Counted from the first letter of the stretch, positions 8,229 through 16,945 are shown. The stretch is 64,000 nucleotides of DNA from Sagittula salina (GCF_017813235.1 NZ_JAGISH010000016.1:1-64000), one strand, 5' to 3'. Notes: a model not told the origin generated them from the letters alone. Numbers and translations are program-made.

Positions 8229-9356
8229 ATGCGTACACGTGCCGCCGTGGCCCTCGAGGCCGGCAAACCCCTTGAAATCATGGAAGTCGAACTGGACGAT
8301 CCGAAGGCCGGAGAAGTCCTTGTGGAGATCAAGGCCACGGGCCTGTGCCACACCGACGAATTCACCCGTTCAGGCGCCGACCCGGAGGGGCTTTTTCCCT
8401 GTATCCTCGGTCATGAAGGCGCTGGCGTCGTCGTGAAGGTCGGAGAAGGCGTCACCACCCTGAAGCCGGGCGACCACGTCATCCCGCTCTACACCCCCGA
8501 GTGCCGCGAGTGTCCGTCCTGCCTGTCGGGCAAGACCAACCTCTGCACCGCGATCCGCAATACCCAGGGCCAGGGCCTGATGCCCGACGGCACCACGCGT
8601 TTTCACATGCTCGATGGTACGCCGATTTACCACTACATGGGCTGCTCGACCTTCGCCAACCACACGGTGCTGCCGGAAATCGCGCTGGCCAAGGTGCGCG
8701 AGGACGCGCCCTTCGACAAGATCTGCTACATCGGCTGCGGCGTGACCACCGGGATCGGCGCCGTGATCAACACTGCGGGCGTGGAGATCGGATCGACGGC
8801 GGCGGTCTTCGGCCTCGGCGGCATCGGCCTGAACGTGATCCAGGGTCTGCGCATGGCGGGCTGCGACATGATCATCGGTGTCGACCTGAATGACGACAAG
8901 GCCGAGATGGCGAAGAAGTTCGGCATGACCCATTTCGTCAACCCCTCGAAGGTCGAGAACACAGTCCAGGAGATCGTGAACCTGACCAAGCGGGGCGCCG
9001 ACCAGATCGGTGGCGTGGACTATTCCTTTGACGCCACGGGCAACGTTAAGGTCATGCGCGATGCGCTGGAGTGCTCGCACCGTGGCTGGGGCGTGTCGGT
9101 CATCATCGGCGTGGCGCCGGCGGGGGCGGAAATCTCCACCCGCCCGTTCCAGCTGGTCACGGGCCGTGTCTGGAAGGGCACCGCGTTCGGCGGCGCCAAG
9201 GGCCGCACCGACGTGCCGAAATTCGTCGAGTGGTACATGGACGGCAAGATCGAAATCGACTCGATGATCACGCACAAGCTGAAGCTCGAGGAGATCAACC
9301 ACGGCTTCGACCTGATGCACGAAGGCAAGTCGATCCGCGCAGTCGTCGAGTTCTGA
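8229..9356 (+). CDS. adhI: S-(hydroxymethyl)glutathione dehydrogenase / class III alcohol dehydrogenase
   Basis: A 375-residue zinc-dependent dehydrogenase that oxidises S-hydroxymethylglutathione (formed from formaldehyde and glutathione) to S-formylglutathione with NAD. Catalytic zinc ligands are seen in TGLCHTDE and GHEGAG, the structural zinc site in CRECPSCLSGKTNLC, and the nucleotide site in GLGGIGLNV. The arginine typical of class III enzymes is kept in AIRNTQGQG. The length matches the family. I chose the ATG at 8229 after GGGAGGA. It is followed 8 nt later by fghA, the next step of the pathway. The same enzyme is called FlhA in Paracoccus, FrmA in E. coli and AdhI in Rhodobacter. Confidence 0.96.
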   Translation: MRTRAAVALEAGKPLEIMEVELDDPKAGEVLVEIKATGLCHTDEFTRSGADPEGLFPCILGHEGAGVVVKVGEGVTTLKPGDHVIPLYTPECRECPSCLSGKTNLCTAIRNTQGQGLMPDGTTRFHMLDGTPIYHYMGCSTFANHTVLPEIALAKVREDAPFDKICYIGCGVTTGIGAVINTAGVEIGSTAAVFGLGGIGLNVIQGLRMAGCDMIIGVDLNDDKAEMAKKFGMTHFVNPSKVENTVQEIVNLTKRGADQIGGVDYSFDATGNVKVMRDALECSHRGWGVSVIIGVAPAGAEISTRPFQLVTGRVWKGTAFGGAKGRTDVPKFVEWYMDGKIEIDSMITHKLKLEEINHGFDLMHEGKSIRAVVEF

Positions 9357-9364
9357 GGCGCGTG

Positions 9365-10192
9365 ATGGAGACGGTTTCCGAAAATCGCTGTTTCGGCGGA
9401 GTGCAGGGGGTCTACAAGCACGACTCCAACACCTGCGGTTGCGAGATGACCTTTGCGGTCTACACGCCCCCGCAGGCGGAGGACGGCCCCGTGCCGGTGC
9501 TGTGGTATCTGTCGGGCCTGACCTGCACCCACGAGAACGCCATGACGAAGGCCGGTCTCCAGGAGCACGCCGCCCGCCACGGGCTGGCTATTGTCTATCC
9601 CGACACCTCGCCGCGCGGCGAGGGCGTCGCGGACGACGAGGCCTACGACCTTGGCAAGGGGGCGGGGTTCTACGTCAACGCCACCCGCGCACCGTGGAAG
9701 CCGCATTACCGCATGTACGACTATGTGGTGAGCGAGTTGCGCGACATTGTGGAAAAGGCCATGCCGGTTCAAACCGACCGGCACGGCATCACCGGCCATT
9801 CGATGGGCGGGCACGGTGCCCTGACCATCGCGATGCGCAACCCGGACCTCTTTGCCAGCCTTTCGGCATTCGCGCCGATCGCCAACCCGACGCAATCCGA
9901 TTGGGGCCGCAAGCAGCTTTCCGCCTACCTCGGCGACGACGAAAGCGCGTGGTCGGACCATGATGCGACCTTGTTACTAGAGGACAGGGGCTGGAAAGGA
10001 GATATCTTGGTGGATCAGGGAGGGGCCGATCAGTTCCTTGAGCTGTTGAAGCCCGACGCCCTGGCGGGGATGATGACCCGCCGCCGCCAGCCCGGAACGT
10101 TCCGGATGCAGAAGGGATACGACCACTCGTACTTCTTTGTGAATTCGTTCGCCGGAGATCACGTTGCCTGGCACGCCGAGCGGCTCCAGTAG
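9365..10192 (+). CDS. fghA: S-formylglutathione hydrolase
   Basis: A 275-residue serine esterase (alpha/beta hydrolase, esterase-D type) that splits S-formylglutathione into formate and glutathione in the cytoplasm. The nucleophile elbow GHSMGGHGA with Ser146 is intact, and the histidine of the triad lies in YDHSYFF near the C-terminus. The typical SGLTCTHEN oxyanion region is present. It follows adhI by 8 nt and precedes the cytochrome c gene by 26 nt, an arrangement known from Paracoccus-type methanol loci. Confidence 0.95.
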   Translation: METVSENRCFGGVQGVYKHDSNTCGCEMTFAVYTPPQAEDGPVPVLWYLSGLTCTHENAMTKAGLQEHAARHGLAIVYPDTSPRGEGVADDEAYDLGKGAGFYVNATRAPWKPHYRMYDYVVSELRDIVEKAMPVQTDRHGITGHSMGGHGALTIAMRNPDLFASLSAFAPIANPTQSDWGRKQLSAYLGDDESAWSDHDATLLLEDRGWKGDILVDQGGADQFLELLKPDALAGMMTRRRQPGTFRMQKGYDHSYFFVNSFAGDHVAWHAERLQ

Positions 10193-10218
10193 CAAACTCG
10201 AAATCAGAAGGTTCTGAC

Positions 10219-10614
10219 ATGCTCAAGAAAACACTCGCCACCGCACTTGTGACCCTGCTGCCCGTGATGGCGGCAGCCGAGAGCCACAGCATGGCAGGTG
10301 ACGCAGAGGCGGGAGAGAAGGTCTTCCGCAAGTGCAAGGCCTGCCACCAGGTCGGCGAAGGCGCCGAGAACAAGACCGGTCCGGCGCTGAACGGCGTCGT
10401 GGGCCGGGTTATCGGCGGCCACGAGGATTTCAAGTATTCCAAGACTCTGCAGGAAATGGGCGAGGCCGGCGACACCTGGACGCCGGAGCACCTCGATGCT
10501 TTCCTGAAGAAGCCGAAGGATTTTGCAAAGGGCACGAAAATGGCCTTTGCCGGCCTGCGCAAGGATGAGGACCGCGCGGATGTGATCGCGTACCTCGCTA
10601 CCTTCGAGGAATAA
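10219..10614 (+). CDS. Class I c-type cytochrome (c-553i/c2-like)
   Basis: A 131-residue periplasmic cytochrome with a signal peptide (cleavage after AAA-E near 20), one haem site CKACH near residue 38, and a distal methionine ligand in GTKMAFAG. It lies between fghA and xoxF. Paracoccus encodes cytochrome c-553i (CycB) at this position. It may take electrons from the methanol dehydrogenase side, but the xoxG-type cytochrome at 12664 is the more likely direct partner. Confidence 0.9.
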   Translation: MLKKTLATALVTLLPVMAAAESHSMAGDAEAGEKVFRKCKACHQVGEGAENKTGPALNGVVGRVIGGHEDFKYSKTLQEMGEAGDTWTPEHLDAFLKKPKDFAKGTKMAFAGLRKDEDRADVIAYLATFEE

Positions 10615-10674
10615 GGCCACAAGGATTGCCGCGGAGCCGGGAGGGAGACCCGACACCGCGGCGAGAACCGGCAA

Positions 10675-10695
10675 GGCCCCGCACGAAGCGGGGCC
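10675..10695 (+). promoter_or_regulatory. Strong hairpin in the xoxF leader
   Basis: GGCCCCGC, loop ACGAA, GCGGGGCC is a perfect 8-bp stem 43 nt before the xoxF start. There is no T-run, so it is not a simple terminator. It could stabilise the processed xoxF mRNA 5' end or separate xoxF expression from the cytochrome gene upstream. Confidence 0.45.
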
Positions 10696-10737
10696 AGCCA
10701 GCAAGCGGCGCAAGCCGCGATCAACGGGAGGAAGATC

Positions 10738-12540
10738 ATGCGATCGATCAAACTGATGACCTCGGGTCTCGCTCTCTGTGTCGCTAGCACGGCATGGGCG
10801 AACGACGACCTTACGTCAAAGATGGACGACCCCGCACAGTGGGTGATCCAGACCGGCGACTACGCCAACCAGCGCTACTCGGAACTCGACCAGATCAACA
10901 AGGACAACGTGAAGGACCTGCAGGTTGCATGGACCTTCTCGACCGGCGTCCTGCGCGGCCACGAAGGTTCGCCGCTGGTGATCGGCGACATCATGTATGT
11001 CCATACGCCGTTTCCGAACATCGTCTACGCCCTCGATCTGAATGACGATGGCAAGATCATCTGGAAATACGAGCCGAAGCAGGATCCGGACGTCATTCCG
11101 GTGATGTGCTGCGATACCGTGAACCGCGGCGTGGCCTATGCCGATGGCAAGATCTTCCTGCATCAGGCCGACACGAAGGTCGTCGCGCTCGACGCAATGA
11201 CCGGCGAAGTGGCGTGGGAAGTCGTGAACGGCGATCCGGCCAAGGGCGAAACCAACACCGCCACCGTTCTTCCGGTGAAGGACAAGGTCATCGTCGGCAT
11301 CTCGGGTGGTGAATTTGGTGTGCGCGGTTCCGTGACCGCCTACAACATCGCGGACGGTTCGCTGGCGTGGCGCGCCTACTCCATGGGCCCGGACGAGGAC
11401 ATCCTCGTGGACCCGGAGAACACCACGCACCTCGGCACCCCCGTTGGCGCTGACTCCGGCACCAACACCTGGGAAGGTGATCAGTGGATGATCGGCGGCG
11501 GCACCACCTGGGGCTGGTACTCGGCGGATCTCGAAGAGAACCTGATGTACTACGGCACGGGTAACCCTTCGACCTGGAACCCGGCGCAGCGTCCCGGCGA
11601 CAACCGTTGGTCCATGACCATCATGGCGCGTGACATCGACACCGGCGAGGCCAAGTGGTTCTACCAGATGACGCCGCACGATGAGTGGGACTACGACGGC
11701 ATCAACGAGATGATCCTGACCGATCAGGAGATCGACGGCCAGCCGCGCAAGCTGCTCACCCACTTCGACCGTAACGGTCTGGGCTACACCCTCGACCGCG
11801 TGACCGGCGAACTTCTGGTGGCGGACAAGTACGATCCGGCGGTGAACTGGACCACCGGCGTCGACATGGACCCGAACTCCGAAAACTACGGCCGTCCCGC
11901 CGTCGTCGCGGAGTACTCCACCGAGCAGAACGGCGAAGACGTGAACTCCACCGGCATCTGCCCGGCGGCGCTTGGTTCCAAGGACCAGCAGCCGGCGGCC
12001 TACAGCCCGAAGACGGAGATGTTCTACGTCCCGACCAACCACGTCTGCATGGACTACGAACCGTTCCGCGTGTCCTACACCGCCGGTCAGCCCTACGTCG
12101 GCGCGACCCTCGCGATGTACCCGGCACCGGACAGCCATGGTGGCATGGGTAACTTCATTGCCTGGGACAACATTGCCGGCGAAATCAAGTGGTCCATCCC
12201 GGAGCAGTTCTCCGTGTGGTCCGGCGCGCTGGCAACCGCGGGCGACATCGTGTTCTACGGCACGCTCGAAGGCTACCTGAAGGCAGTCGACTCCGAGACC
12301 GGCGATGAACTGTACAAGTTCAAGACCCCCTCGGGCATCATCGGCAACGTCATGACCTACCAGCATGAAGACAAGCAGTACATCGGTATCCTGTCGGGTA
12401 TCGGCGGCTGGGCTGGTATCGGCCTCGCGGCTGGCCTGACCAACCCGAACGACGGTCTGGGCGCCGTGGGCGGCTACGCGGCCCTGAGCGACTACACCGC
12501 GCTCGGCGGTCAGCTGACCGTCTTCTCGCTCCCGAACTGA
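10738..12540 (+). CDS. xoxF: Lanthanide-dependent PQQ methanol dehydrogenase XoxF
   Basis: A 600-residue periplasmic eight-bladed quinoprotein that oxidises methanol (and possibly formaldehyde) and passes electrons to cytochrome c. The signal peptide ends after AWA-N (about residue 21). The metal and active-site residues are present: Glu192 (SGGEFG), Asn276 (GTGNPS), catalytic Asp318, and Asp320 in WDYDG. Asp320 is the additional ligand that marks lanthanide enzymes; calcium MxaF proteins have alanine there. The vicinal disulphide that caps PQQ is Cys124-Cys125 (VMCCD). A good GGGAGGAAG site precedes the ATG. It is followed by xoxG and xoxJ, the usual partners. Confidence 0.97.
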   Translation: MRSIKLMTSGLALCVASTAWANDDLTSKMDDPAQWVIQTGDYANQRYSELDQINKDNVKDLQVAWTFSTGVLRGHEGSPLVIGDIMYVHTPFPNIVYALDLNDDGKIIWKYEPKQDPDVIPVMCCDTVNRGVAYADGKIFLHQADTKVVALDAMTGEVAWEVVNGDPAKGETNTATVLPVKDKVIVGISGGEFGVRGSVTAYNIADGSLAWRAYSMGPDEDILVDPENTTHLGTPVGADSGTNTWEGDQWMIGGGTTWGWYSADLEENLMYYGTGNPSTWNPAQRPGDNRWSMTIMARDIDTGEAKWFYQMTPHDEWDYDGINEMILTDQEIDGQPRKLLTHFDRNGLGYTLDRVTGELLVADKYDPAVNWTTGVDMDPNSENYGRPAVVAEYSTEQNGEDVNSTGICPAALGSKDQQPAAYSPKTEMFYVPTNHVCMDYEPFRVSYTAGQPYVGATLAMYPAPDSHGGMGNFIAWDNIAGEIKWSIPEQFSVWSGALATAGDIVFYGTLEGYLKAVDSETGDELYKFKTPSGIIGNVMTYQHEDKQYIGILSGIGGWAGIGLAAGLTNPNDGLGAVGGYAALSDYTALGGQLTVFSLPN

Positions 12541-12551
12541 GCGGACGACGG

Positions 12552-12577
12552 CCGAGGCCCCCTGCCGGGGGCCTCGG
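12552..12577 (+). promoter_or_regulatory. Perfect 11-bp hairpin between xoxF and xoxG
   Basis: CCGAGGCCCCC, loop TGCC, GGGGGCCTCGG begins 11 nt after the xoxF stop. No T-run follows. Such structures usually protect the 3' end of an abundant transcript and reduce read-through, which would give xoxF more mRNA than xoxG. Confidence 0.55.
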
Positions 12578-12663
12578 ATTGCCGGAAAACTCGGGTCCGA
12601 TGCGCGCGTGCAGGGTGCGTCGGACCCTCTCCCTCCACTGCTCTCCGAAGAAGGTGAACGCCC

Positions 12664-13200
12664 ATGATGCGCACCGCATCCCGTTTTTTCGTCGCCGCCG
12701 CCGTCGCCGTCCTGCCCGCCACAGCCATGGCGCAGGCCTGGAGCGACCAGCCCGTCGACCCCGCCCAGTATGAAGAACAGACCGCCGTCGCCTATGAAGA
12801 GGACGGTCGCTACTACAATGCCGACGATGTCGTGACATTCAACGTTGCCGAGGACGGCACCGTTGACTGGCTGACCTTCTCCGGTTTCCGCCGCTACCAT
12901 TCCGAATGCCACGTCTGCCACGGCCCCGACGGCGAAGGCTCCACTTACGCGCCGAAGATCAAGAACTCCGCTGTGCACATGGGCTACTACGACTTCTTCG
13001 ACGTGGTGGTGAACGGTCGCCAGAACGGCAATTCCGTCATGCCGCACTTCGGCGAGAACAAGAACGTCATGTGTTACCTCGACGATATCTATGTGTACCT
13101 CGAGGCGCGCGGCATGGACGCGATTGCGCGCGGCCGCCCCGCCAAGAAGGAGGCCAAGTCCGATGCCGAGCGCGAGCGCGAAGATGCCTGCATGGGGTGA
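12664..13200 (+). CDS. xoxG: Methanol-metabolism c-type cytochrome XoxG
   Basis: A 178-residue periplasmic cytochrome with a signal peptide (cleavage after AMA-Q near 23). It has one haem site, CHVCH, and a distal methionine candidate in SVMPHFG. Two further cysteines, in NVMCYL and at the C-terminal DACMG, make the four-cysteine pattern of the methanol-metabolism cytochrome family. It is the expected electron acceptor of XoxF. An ATG pair lies at 12664/12667; either may be used. The C-terminal tail is charged (Lys/Glu/Arg) and its last 38 nt overlap xoxJ. Confidence 0.9.
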   Translation: MMRTASRFFVAAAVAVLPATAMAQAWSDQPVDPAQYEEQTAVAYEEDGRYYNADDVVTFNVAEDGTVDWLTFSGFRRYHSECHVCHGPDGEGSTYAPKIKNSAVHMGYYDFFDVVVNGRQNGNSVMPHFGENKNVMCYLDDIYVYLEARGMDAIARGRPAKKEAKSDAEREREDACMG

Positions 13201-14035
13201 AAAGACCCGAGGGCTGACCGCGGGTCTGGGAGCACTGCTCCTGGGCCTGCTGCCGCTCGCGGCGGGGGCACAGACCTCGGACCTCGTTTCCACCCATGCA
13301 CTACGGGTGTGCATGGACCCGGCCAATCTCCCGATGTCCTCCAAGGACGGCACGGGATACGAGAACAAGCTGGCCGAGCTGGTGGCGGACAAGCTCGGAC
13401 TGCCTGTGCAGTACACCTGGTACCCGATGGCCACCGGCTTTATCCGCAACACTCTGAAGGCCAAGAAATGCGATCTGGTCATCGGATATGCGCAGGGTCA
13501 TGAGCTGGTGCTCAACACGAACCACTACATGACTTCGACTTATGTGCTGATCGTTCCGGCGGATGGCGATCTGGCTGGCGTTGCGGATCTTGGCGATCCG
13601 GCTCTGAAGGGCAAGCGCCTCGGCATCATCGCGGGATCACCCCCGGCGACGCACATGGCACGCAACGGGCTGATCGGAAAGGCCAAGGCCTACGCGCTGG
13701 TTGTCGACCGCCGCTATGAAAGCCCGGCGCTGAACATGCTCGACGACCTGGACAAAGGCGAGATCGACGCCGCCGTTCTCTGGGGCCCGATCGGCGGCCC
13801 GCTGGTCAAACAGTCGCATCCGGATCTGACGGTCATTCCGTTGCTGGGCGATGGCCTGCCGCCGAAGATGTTCTATCGTATCACCATGGGCGTGCGGCAG
13901 GGCGAGAAAGTCTGGCAGCGCAAACTGAATTCGCTCATCCGTCGCAACCAGGACGAGATCAACGCCATCCTGTCGGAGGCGGGTGTGCCTCTGGTCAACG
14001 ACATGGGCGATGCCATGTTGGACCTCGGGCAATGA
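13163..14035 (+). CDS. xoxJ: XoxJ-type periplasmic binding protein
   Basis: A 290-residue solute-binding-protein fold of the quinoprotein dehydrogenase-associated family, here without its own permease. A hydrophobic signal segment (LGALLLGLLPLAAGA) precedes the mature start. The family motif LRVCMDPANLPMS is present. The ATG at 13163 has AAGGAGG 9 nt upstream, inside xoxG, so the two genes overlap by 38 nt. XoxJ proteins are thought to help activate or mature XoxF. It overlaps the next gene by ATGA. Confidence 0.88.
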   Translation: MPSASAKMPAWGEKTRGLTAGLGALLLGLLPLAAGAQTSDLVSTHALRVCMDPANLPMSSKDGTGYENKLAELVADKLGLPVQYTWYPMATGFIRNTLKAKKCDLVIGYAQGHELVLNTNHYMTSTYVLIVPADGDLAGVADLGDPALKGKRLGIIAGSPPATHMARNGLIGKAKAYALVVDRRYESPALNMLDDLDKGEIDAAVLWGPIGGPLVKQSHPDLTVIPLLGDGLPPKMFYRITMGVRQGEKVWQRKLNSLIRRNQDEINAILSEAGVPLVNDMGDAMLDLGQ

Positions 14036-14607
14036 GCCGGCCCGGCCTCCGGAGGGGAGGCCGAGTGGCCGCGCTGATCTACGCATTTTTTTCCTTTGCC
14101 GTACCGCTGTCTGCGCAGGCACCTGAACCCGACGGCTACCGCATGGACGAATACCGTGGCCTTGTGCCCGCTACCGTCAAGGGTGGCACGGTGGTTGGCC
14201 CCGAGGAGGCGTACCGGCTCTGGCAGGGCGGCGCCGCCTTTATCGACGTTATGCCGCAGGCGCCGAAGCCAGCGGACCTTCCCGAGGGCACCATCTGGCG
14301 AGACAAGCCGCGCGATTCGATTCCAGGTGCCCTTTGGCTGCCGAACGTCGGCTACGGTGCAATCGCAGAGGTCACGGCGGAGTATTTCCGGCGCGGACTG
14401 AGGCAGGCCACGAAAGACGATCCCTCGCACCCGGTGGTCTTCTTCTGTCTTGAGGATTGCTGGATGAGCTGGAACGCCGCCAAACGCGCCGCCGAATGGG
14501 GCTACGATACGGTCTACTGGCTGCCCGAAGGGACCGACGGATGGATGCTGTGGGACTACCCGCTGGCACGCGTCACCCCGATGACCGGCCAGCCTCAGGC
14601 CGAGTAG
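14032..14607 (+). CDS. PQQ-dependent catabolism-associated CxxCW-family protein (rhodanese-like)
   Basis: A 191-residue secreted protein with a signal peptide (cleavage after SAQA near 30). It has a rhodanese-like layout and the family's cysteine-tryptophan signature, seen here as CLEDCW with Cys139 and Cys143. The two cysteines are three residues apart. It is the last gene of the xoxFGJ operon and overlaps xoxJ by four bases. A redox or sulfur-transfer role with the SoxYZ-like carriers is an inference from the fold and the locus. Confidence 0.82.
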   Translation: MSRPGLRRGGRVAALIYAFFSFAVPLSAQAPEPDGYRMDEYRGLVPATVKGGTVVGPEEAYRLWQGGAAFIDVMPQAPKPADLPEGTIWRDKPRDSIPGALWLPNVGYGAIAEVTAEYFRRGLRQATKDDPSHPVVFFCLEDCWMSWNAAKRAAEWGYDTVYWLPEGTDGWMLWDYPLARVTPMTGQPQAE

Positions 14608-14653
14608 GGCGCGCTGGCCGCTTTTTGCCTGCGAAGGCACCGACTCCGGAGCA

Positions 14654-15472
14654 TCAGAATCCTGCGACATCCTGATGCGCGGTCGTCACCGTGCCGTCCG
14701 TGTCGGTCATCGTCACATCGACGGAGCGCGTACTGCCCGGTACGGACATGCCCAGACGAGGGTTTTCCGACAGCGAAATGGAGCCGGTCACACCCACGTA
14801 TCCAGCGCCATCCAGGTCGATCTGAACGTCCCCCACATAGCGCATGGGGATGTATAGCAGCGTGATCTGGTCCATCTGCATCCCGGAGTGCGAGGGATGC
14901 TGTATGTCCACGTCCAGCCTGCGGTGCCGGTCGGCCAGCGCGGCGAGCCTGCCCGAGGCGGAGCCGGGACCCGGCGCCGTGCCGGGAAGCAAGTCGGTGA
15001 CTTCCAGCGCTATCCGCCCCAAGCTGGCCAGTGCCTCCGCCGGGTCGGTTCCGGGGGGCGCCGCGCACGCGCCCTGACCGGAGGTCTTCACAAACCCTTC
15101 TGCCATCCAGAGCCGCCCGTCGGTCGTTTCGGCCACGACATGCAGTGGCGTCGGGCCGTTCACACGCATCGTCACGTCAAAGAAGAAGGACCGCTGCGGA
15201 TTTTCCAGCGTGAAGATCGCGGAGACCGGCATCGGGTTCTCGTCGAGCACAAGTGTCACTTCGCCGAGCGTCAGCCCGTCCGGTGCGCGGACCATGGCGG
15301 CCACCTGGGTGCGCGAATCGTTCTGCGTCCGATAGGGCGCGTCGATGGCGATGACCTGGCTACCATCGAGCAGCGCGCGGTCGGGCCAGATCTGGGGAAC
15401 GAGTTCGTCCCAGGTTTCACCCGCGAGGGCGGGCAGGGCGGTGGTGCAGAGTAGCAGGCAGAGGTGTTTCAT
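14654..15472 (-). CDS. SoxYZ-like carrier protein (copy 2)
   Basis: A 272-residue periplasmic protein, paralogous to the one at 5476. It has a signal peptide (cleavage after ALAG near 17), a SoxY-like half and a SoxZ-like half. The candidate carrier cysteine is kept at the junction in GACAAP. Matching blocks in the two copies include VLDENPMP / IIDENPAP and SISLSENP / GISISENP. Its start overlaps the stop of the beta-propeller gene (ATGA) and has a GGAGGA site. It ends 46 nt from the convergent CxxxCW gene. Confidence 0.8.
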   Translation of the reverse strand: MKHLCLLLCTTALPALAGETWDELVPQIWPDRALLDGSQVIAIDAPYRTQNDSRTQVAAMVRAPDGLTLGEVTLVLDENPMPVSAIFTLENPQRSFFFDVTMRVNGPTPLHVVAETTDGRLWMAEGFVKTSGQGACAAPPGTDPAEALASLGRIALEVTDLLPGTAPGPGSASGRLAALADRHRRLDVDIQHPSHSGMQMDQITLLYIPMRYVGDVQIDLDGAGYVGVTGSISLSENPRLGMSVPGSTRSVDVTMTDTDGTVTTAHQDVAGF

Positions 15473-16431
15473 GGCAGTCCTCCGGCGATGAATGGACCGA
15501 AGGCGCGGGGGCCGTCGGCGGTCTCGATGATGCCCGTAACCGTCAAGGCCAGGGGGTCAATCAGGGTGACGCTGTTCTCGAACCAGTTGGCGACGACCAC
15601 GGTCGTGCCGTCAGGTGTGACGTCGATGCCTTCGGGGTATTCACCGACCTCGATTGTCGTCAGAGGGTTTAGCGTAGCCAGATCGATGACAGAGACGGTG
15701 TTGGCATACTGGTTGGTGACGAAAGCCCGGCCTTGCGCGAAGGCCACGCCATAGGGGCGTTCGCCCACCCGGATGGTGGCGGTGACGTGCGCTGCTTCGG
15801 TGTCGATGACCGAGACATCGTTCGATCCGACGTTACCGACGAACAATCGGCCATCGGGGGCGAATTGCAGACCAAAGGGACGCTCCCCCACCGGAATACG
15901 CGCGGCAAGGGTGGCGGTTTCGGCATGAAAAAGGCTGATCTGATCCGCATCCTTGTCGGCGGAGGCAAGCCATCTACCATCATCCGACAGCGCCAACCCG
16001 GCGGGGGTAGCGCCGGTTTCCATCGACTTCACCGGCTCCAGATCGACACTCAGCGCCCAGATGCGATGGTTGAACCAGTCGGAGACGTAGACCCGCCCGC
16101 GCATCTCGTCCACGACGATACCGATTGGTCCGCCGTCCAGCGTAACCTGAGCCGCCACAGTTCCGTCTGGGTCAAAGCGGCGTACTGTCTTGTCCTCGGG
16201 CGAGACCGTGTAGACGCCCGCCCTCGTCCAGGCAACGCCAGCGGGGTTTCCGGGGACGTCCCAGCGGGCGGTTTCCTGCCCGCTCGACAAGTCCAGTACG
16301 CTCAGCGCGTTGCCATTCTGGCAAGTGACGTAAGCGAGCGGAAGGTCCCCCGCCGCCAGCGGTCCGGCGGCGAGACAGAGTGTCAGGAGAAGATCACGCG
16401 CCCGGCGCACCGAACTTCTCGACCAGCGCAT
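15469..16431 (-). CDS. YVTN/YncE-type beta-propeller protein, periplasmic (copy 1)
   Basis: A 320-residue protein with a signal segment and seven or so repeats of a beta-propeller (repeated blocks such as VSVIDTEAA, VSVIDLATL and VTLIDPLAL, each with GxxPxG turns). Members of this family travel with PQQ-dependent alcohol oxidation genes; their binding partner is unknown. I preferred the ATG at 16431 to the TTG just before it. The 5' end overlaps the SRPBCC gene by 38 nt, and the stop overlaps the SoxYZ-like start. A second propeller lies at 18797. Confidence 0.82.
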   Translation of the reverse strand: MRWSRSSVRRARDLLLTLCLAAGPLAAGDLPLAYVTCQNGNALSVLDLSSGQETARWDVPGNPAGVAWTRAGVYTVSPEDKTVRRFDPDGTVAAQVTLDGGPIGIVVDEMRGRVYVSDWFNHRIWALSVDLEPVKSMETGATPAGLALSDDGRWLASADKDADQISLFHAETATLAARIPVGERPFGLQFAPDGRLFVGNVGSNDVSVIDTEAAHVTATIRVGERPYGVAFAQGRAFVTNQYANTVSVIDLATLNPLTTIEVGEYPEGIDVTPDGTTVVVANWFENSVTLIDPLALTVTGIIETADGPRAFGPFIAGGLP

Positions 16432-16945
16432 CAAGGCCCGCCTGATAAACGTCGGTAACAGCGGCGATGGCCGTCTCGTCGTTCAGTTCGGGCGGCGGGT
16501 CGTTGTTCGGGTAGCCACGGTAGAAGGCGCCCCGCCATTCCACGATGGATCCGCCGCCGTCGCGCGGCTTGACCGTCAGGTGCGACGAATAGTTGGTGAC
16601 CGGCAACACCTCCACATTGTCTTCGCGGATGCGGTAGGAATAGGTCATCTTGTCGGCGCTGTACTTGTACAGCACTTCCTTCAGCAGCGGTCCCTCGGCG
16701 CCCTTGTCGGACAGGTAGAGGTCACGCGTGGCGTCGATCTCGTTGCCGTTCTCGCCGGTGGAGGAGATCACCGCCGGGTGCCATGACATGTCCTGGAAAT
16801 CGCCTACGGCGGCCCAGACATCGGCAGGCTCGGCGGCAAGTTCGGTGGTCAGCGTCACCTTCTGGCGCGACGGACCGTGCGCCAGCGCGACGCTGGGCAA
16901 GGCCAGGGCCGCCCCGGCCAGTATCAGGAATTCGCGTCTTCTCAT
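16394..16945 (-). CDS. SRPBCC-family (polyketide cyclase-like) secreted protein
   Basis: A 183-residue protein with an MRRREFL start, a hydrophobic stretch and an ALA-H cleavage site, so it is probably exported (Tat-like signal). The mature part shows the START/SRPBCC pattern, beginning TTELAAEPADVWAAVGDF, a helix-grip fold that binds small hydrophobic ligands. Its start overlaps the DUF2380 stop (ATGA) and its end overlaps the propeller gene. Its substrate is unknown; the locus suggests a role with the quinoprotein, perhaps cofactor handling, but that is inference. Confidence 0.8.
   Translation of the reverse strand: MRRREFLILAGAALALPSVALAHGPSRQKVTLTTELAAEPADVWAAVGDFQDMSWHPAVISSTGENGNEIDATRDLYLSDKGAEGPLLKEVLYKYSADKMTYSYRIREDNVEVLPVTNYSSHLTVKPRDGGGSIVEWRGAFYRGYPNNDPPPELNDETAIAAVTDVYQAGLDALVEKFGAPGA

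Noticed and set aside
10816..13482. Long open frame (888 codons) on the minus strand opposite xoxF and xoxG
   Set aside because: It mirrors the codon bias of two certain plus-strand genes, has no ribosome site or family motif, and is His/Val/Arg-rich as antisense frames of GC-rich genes usually are.
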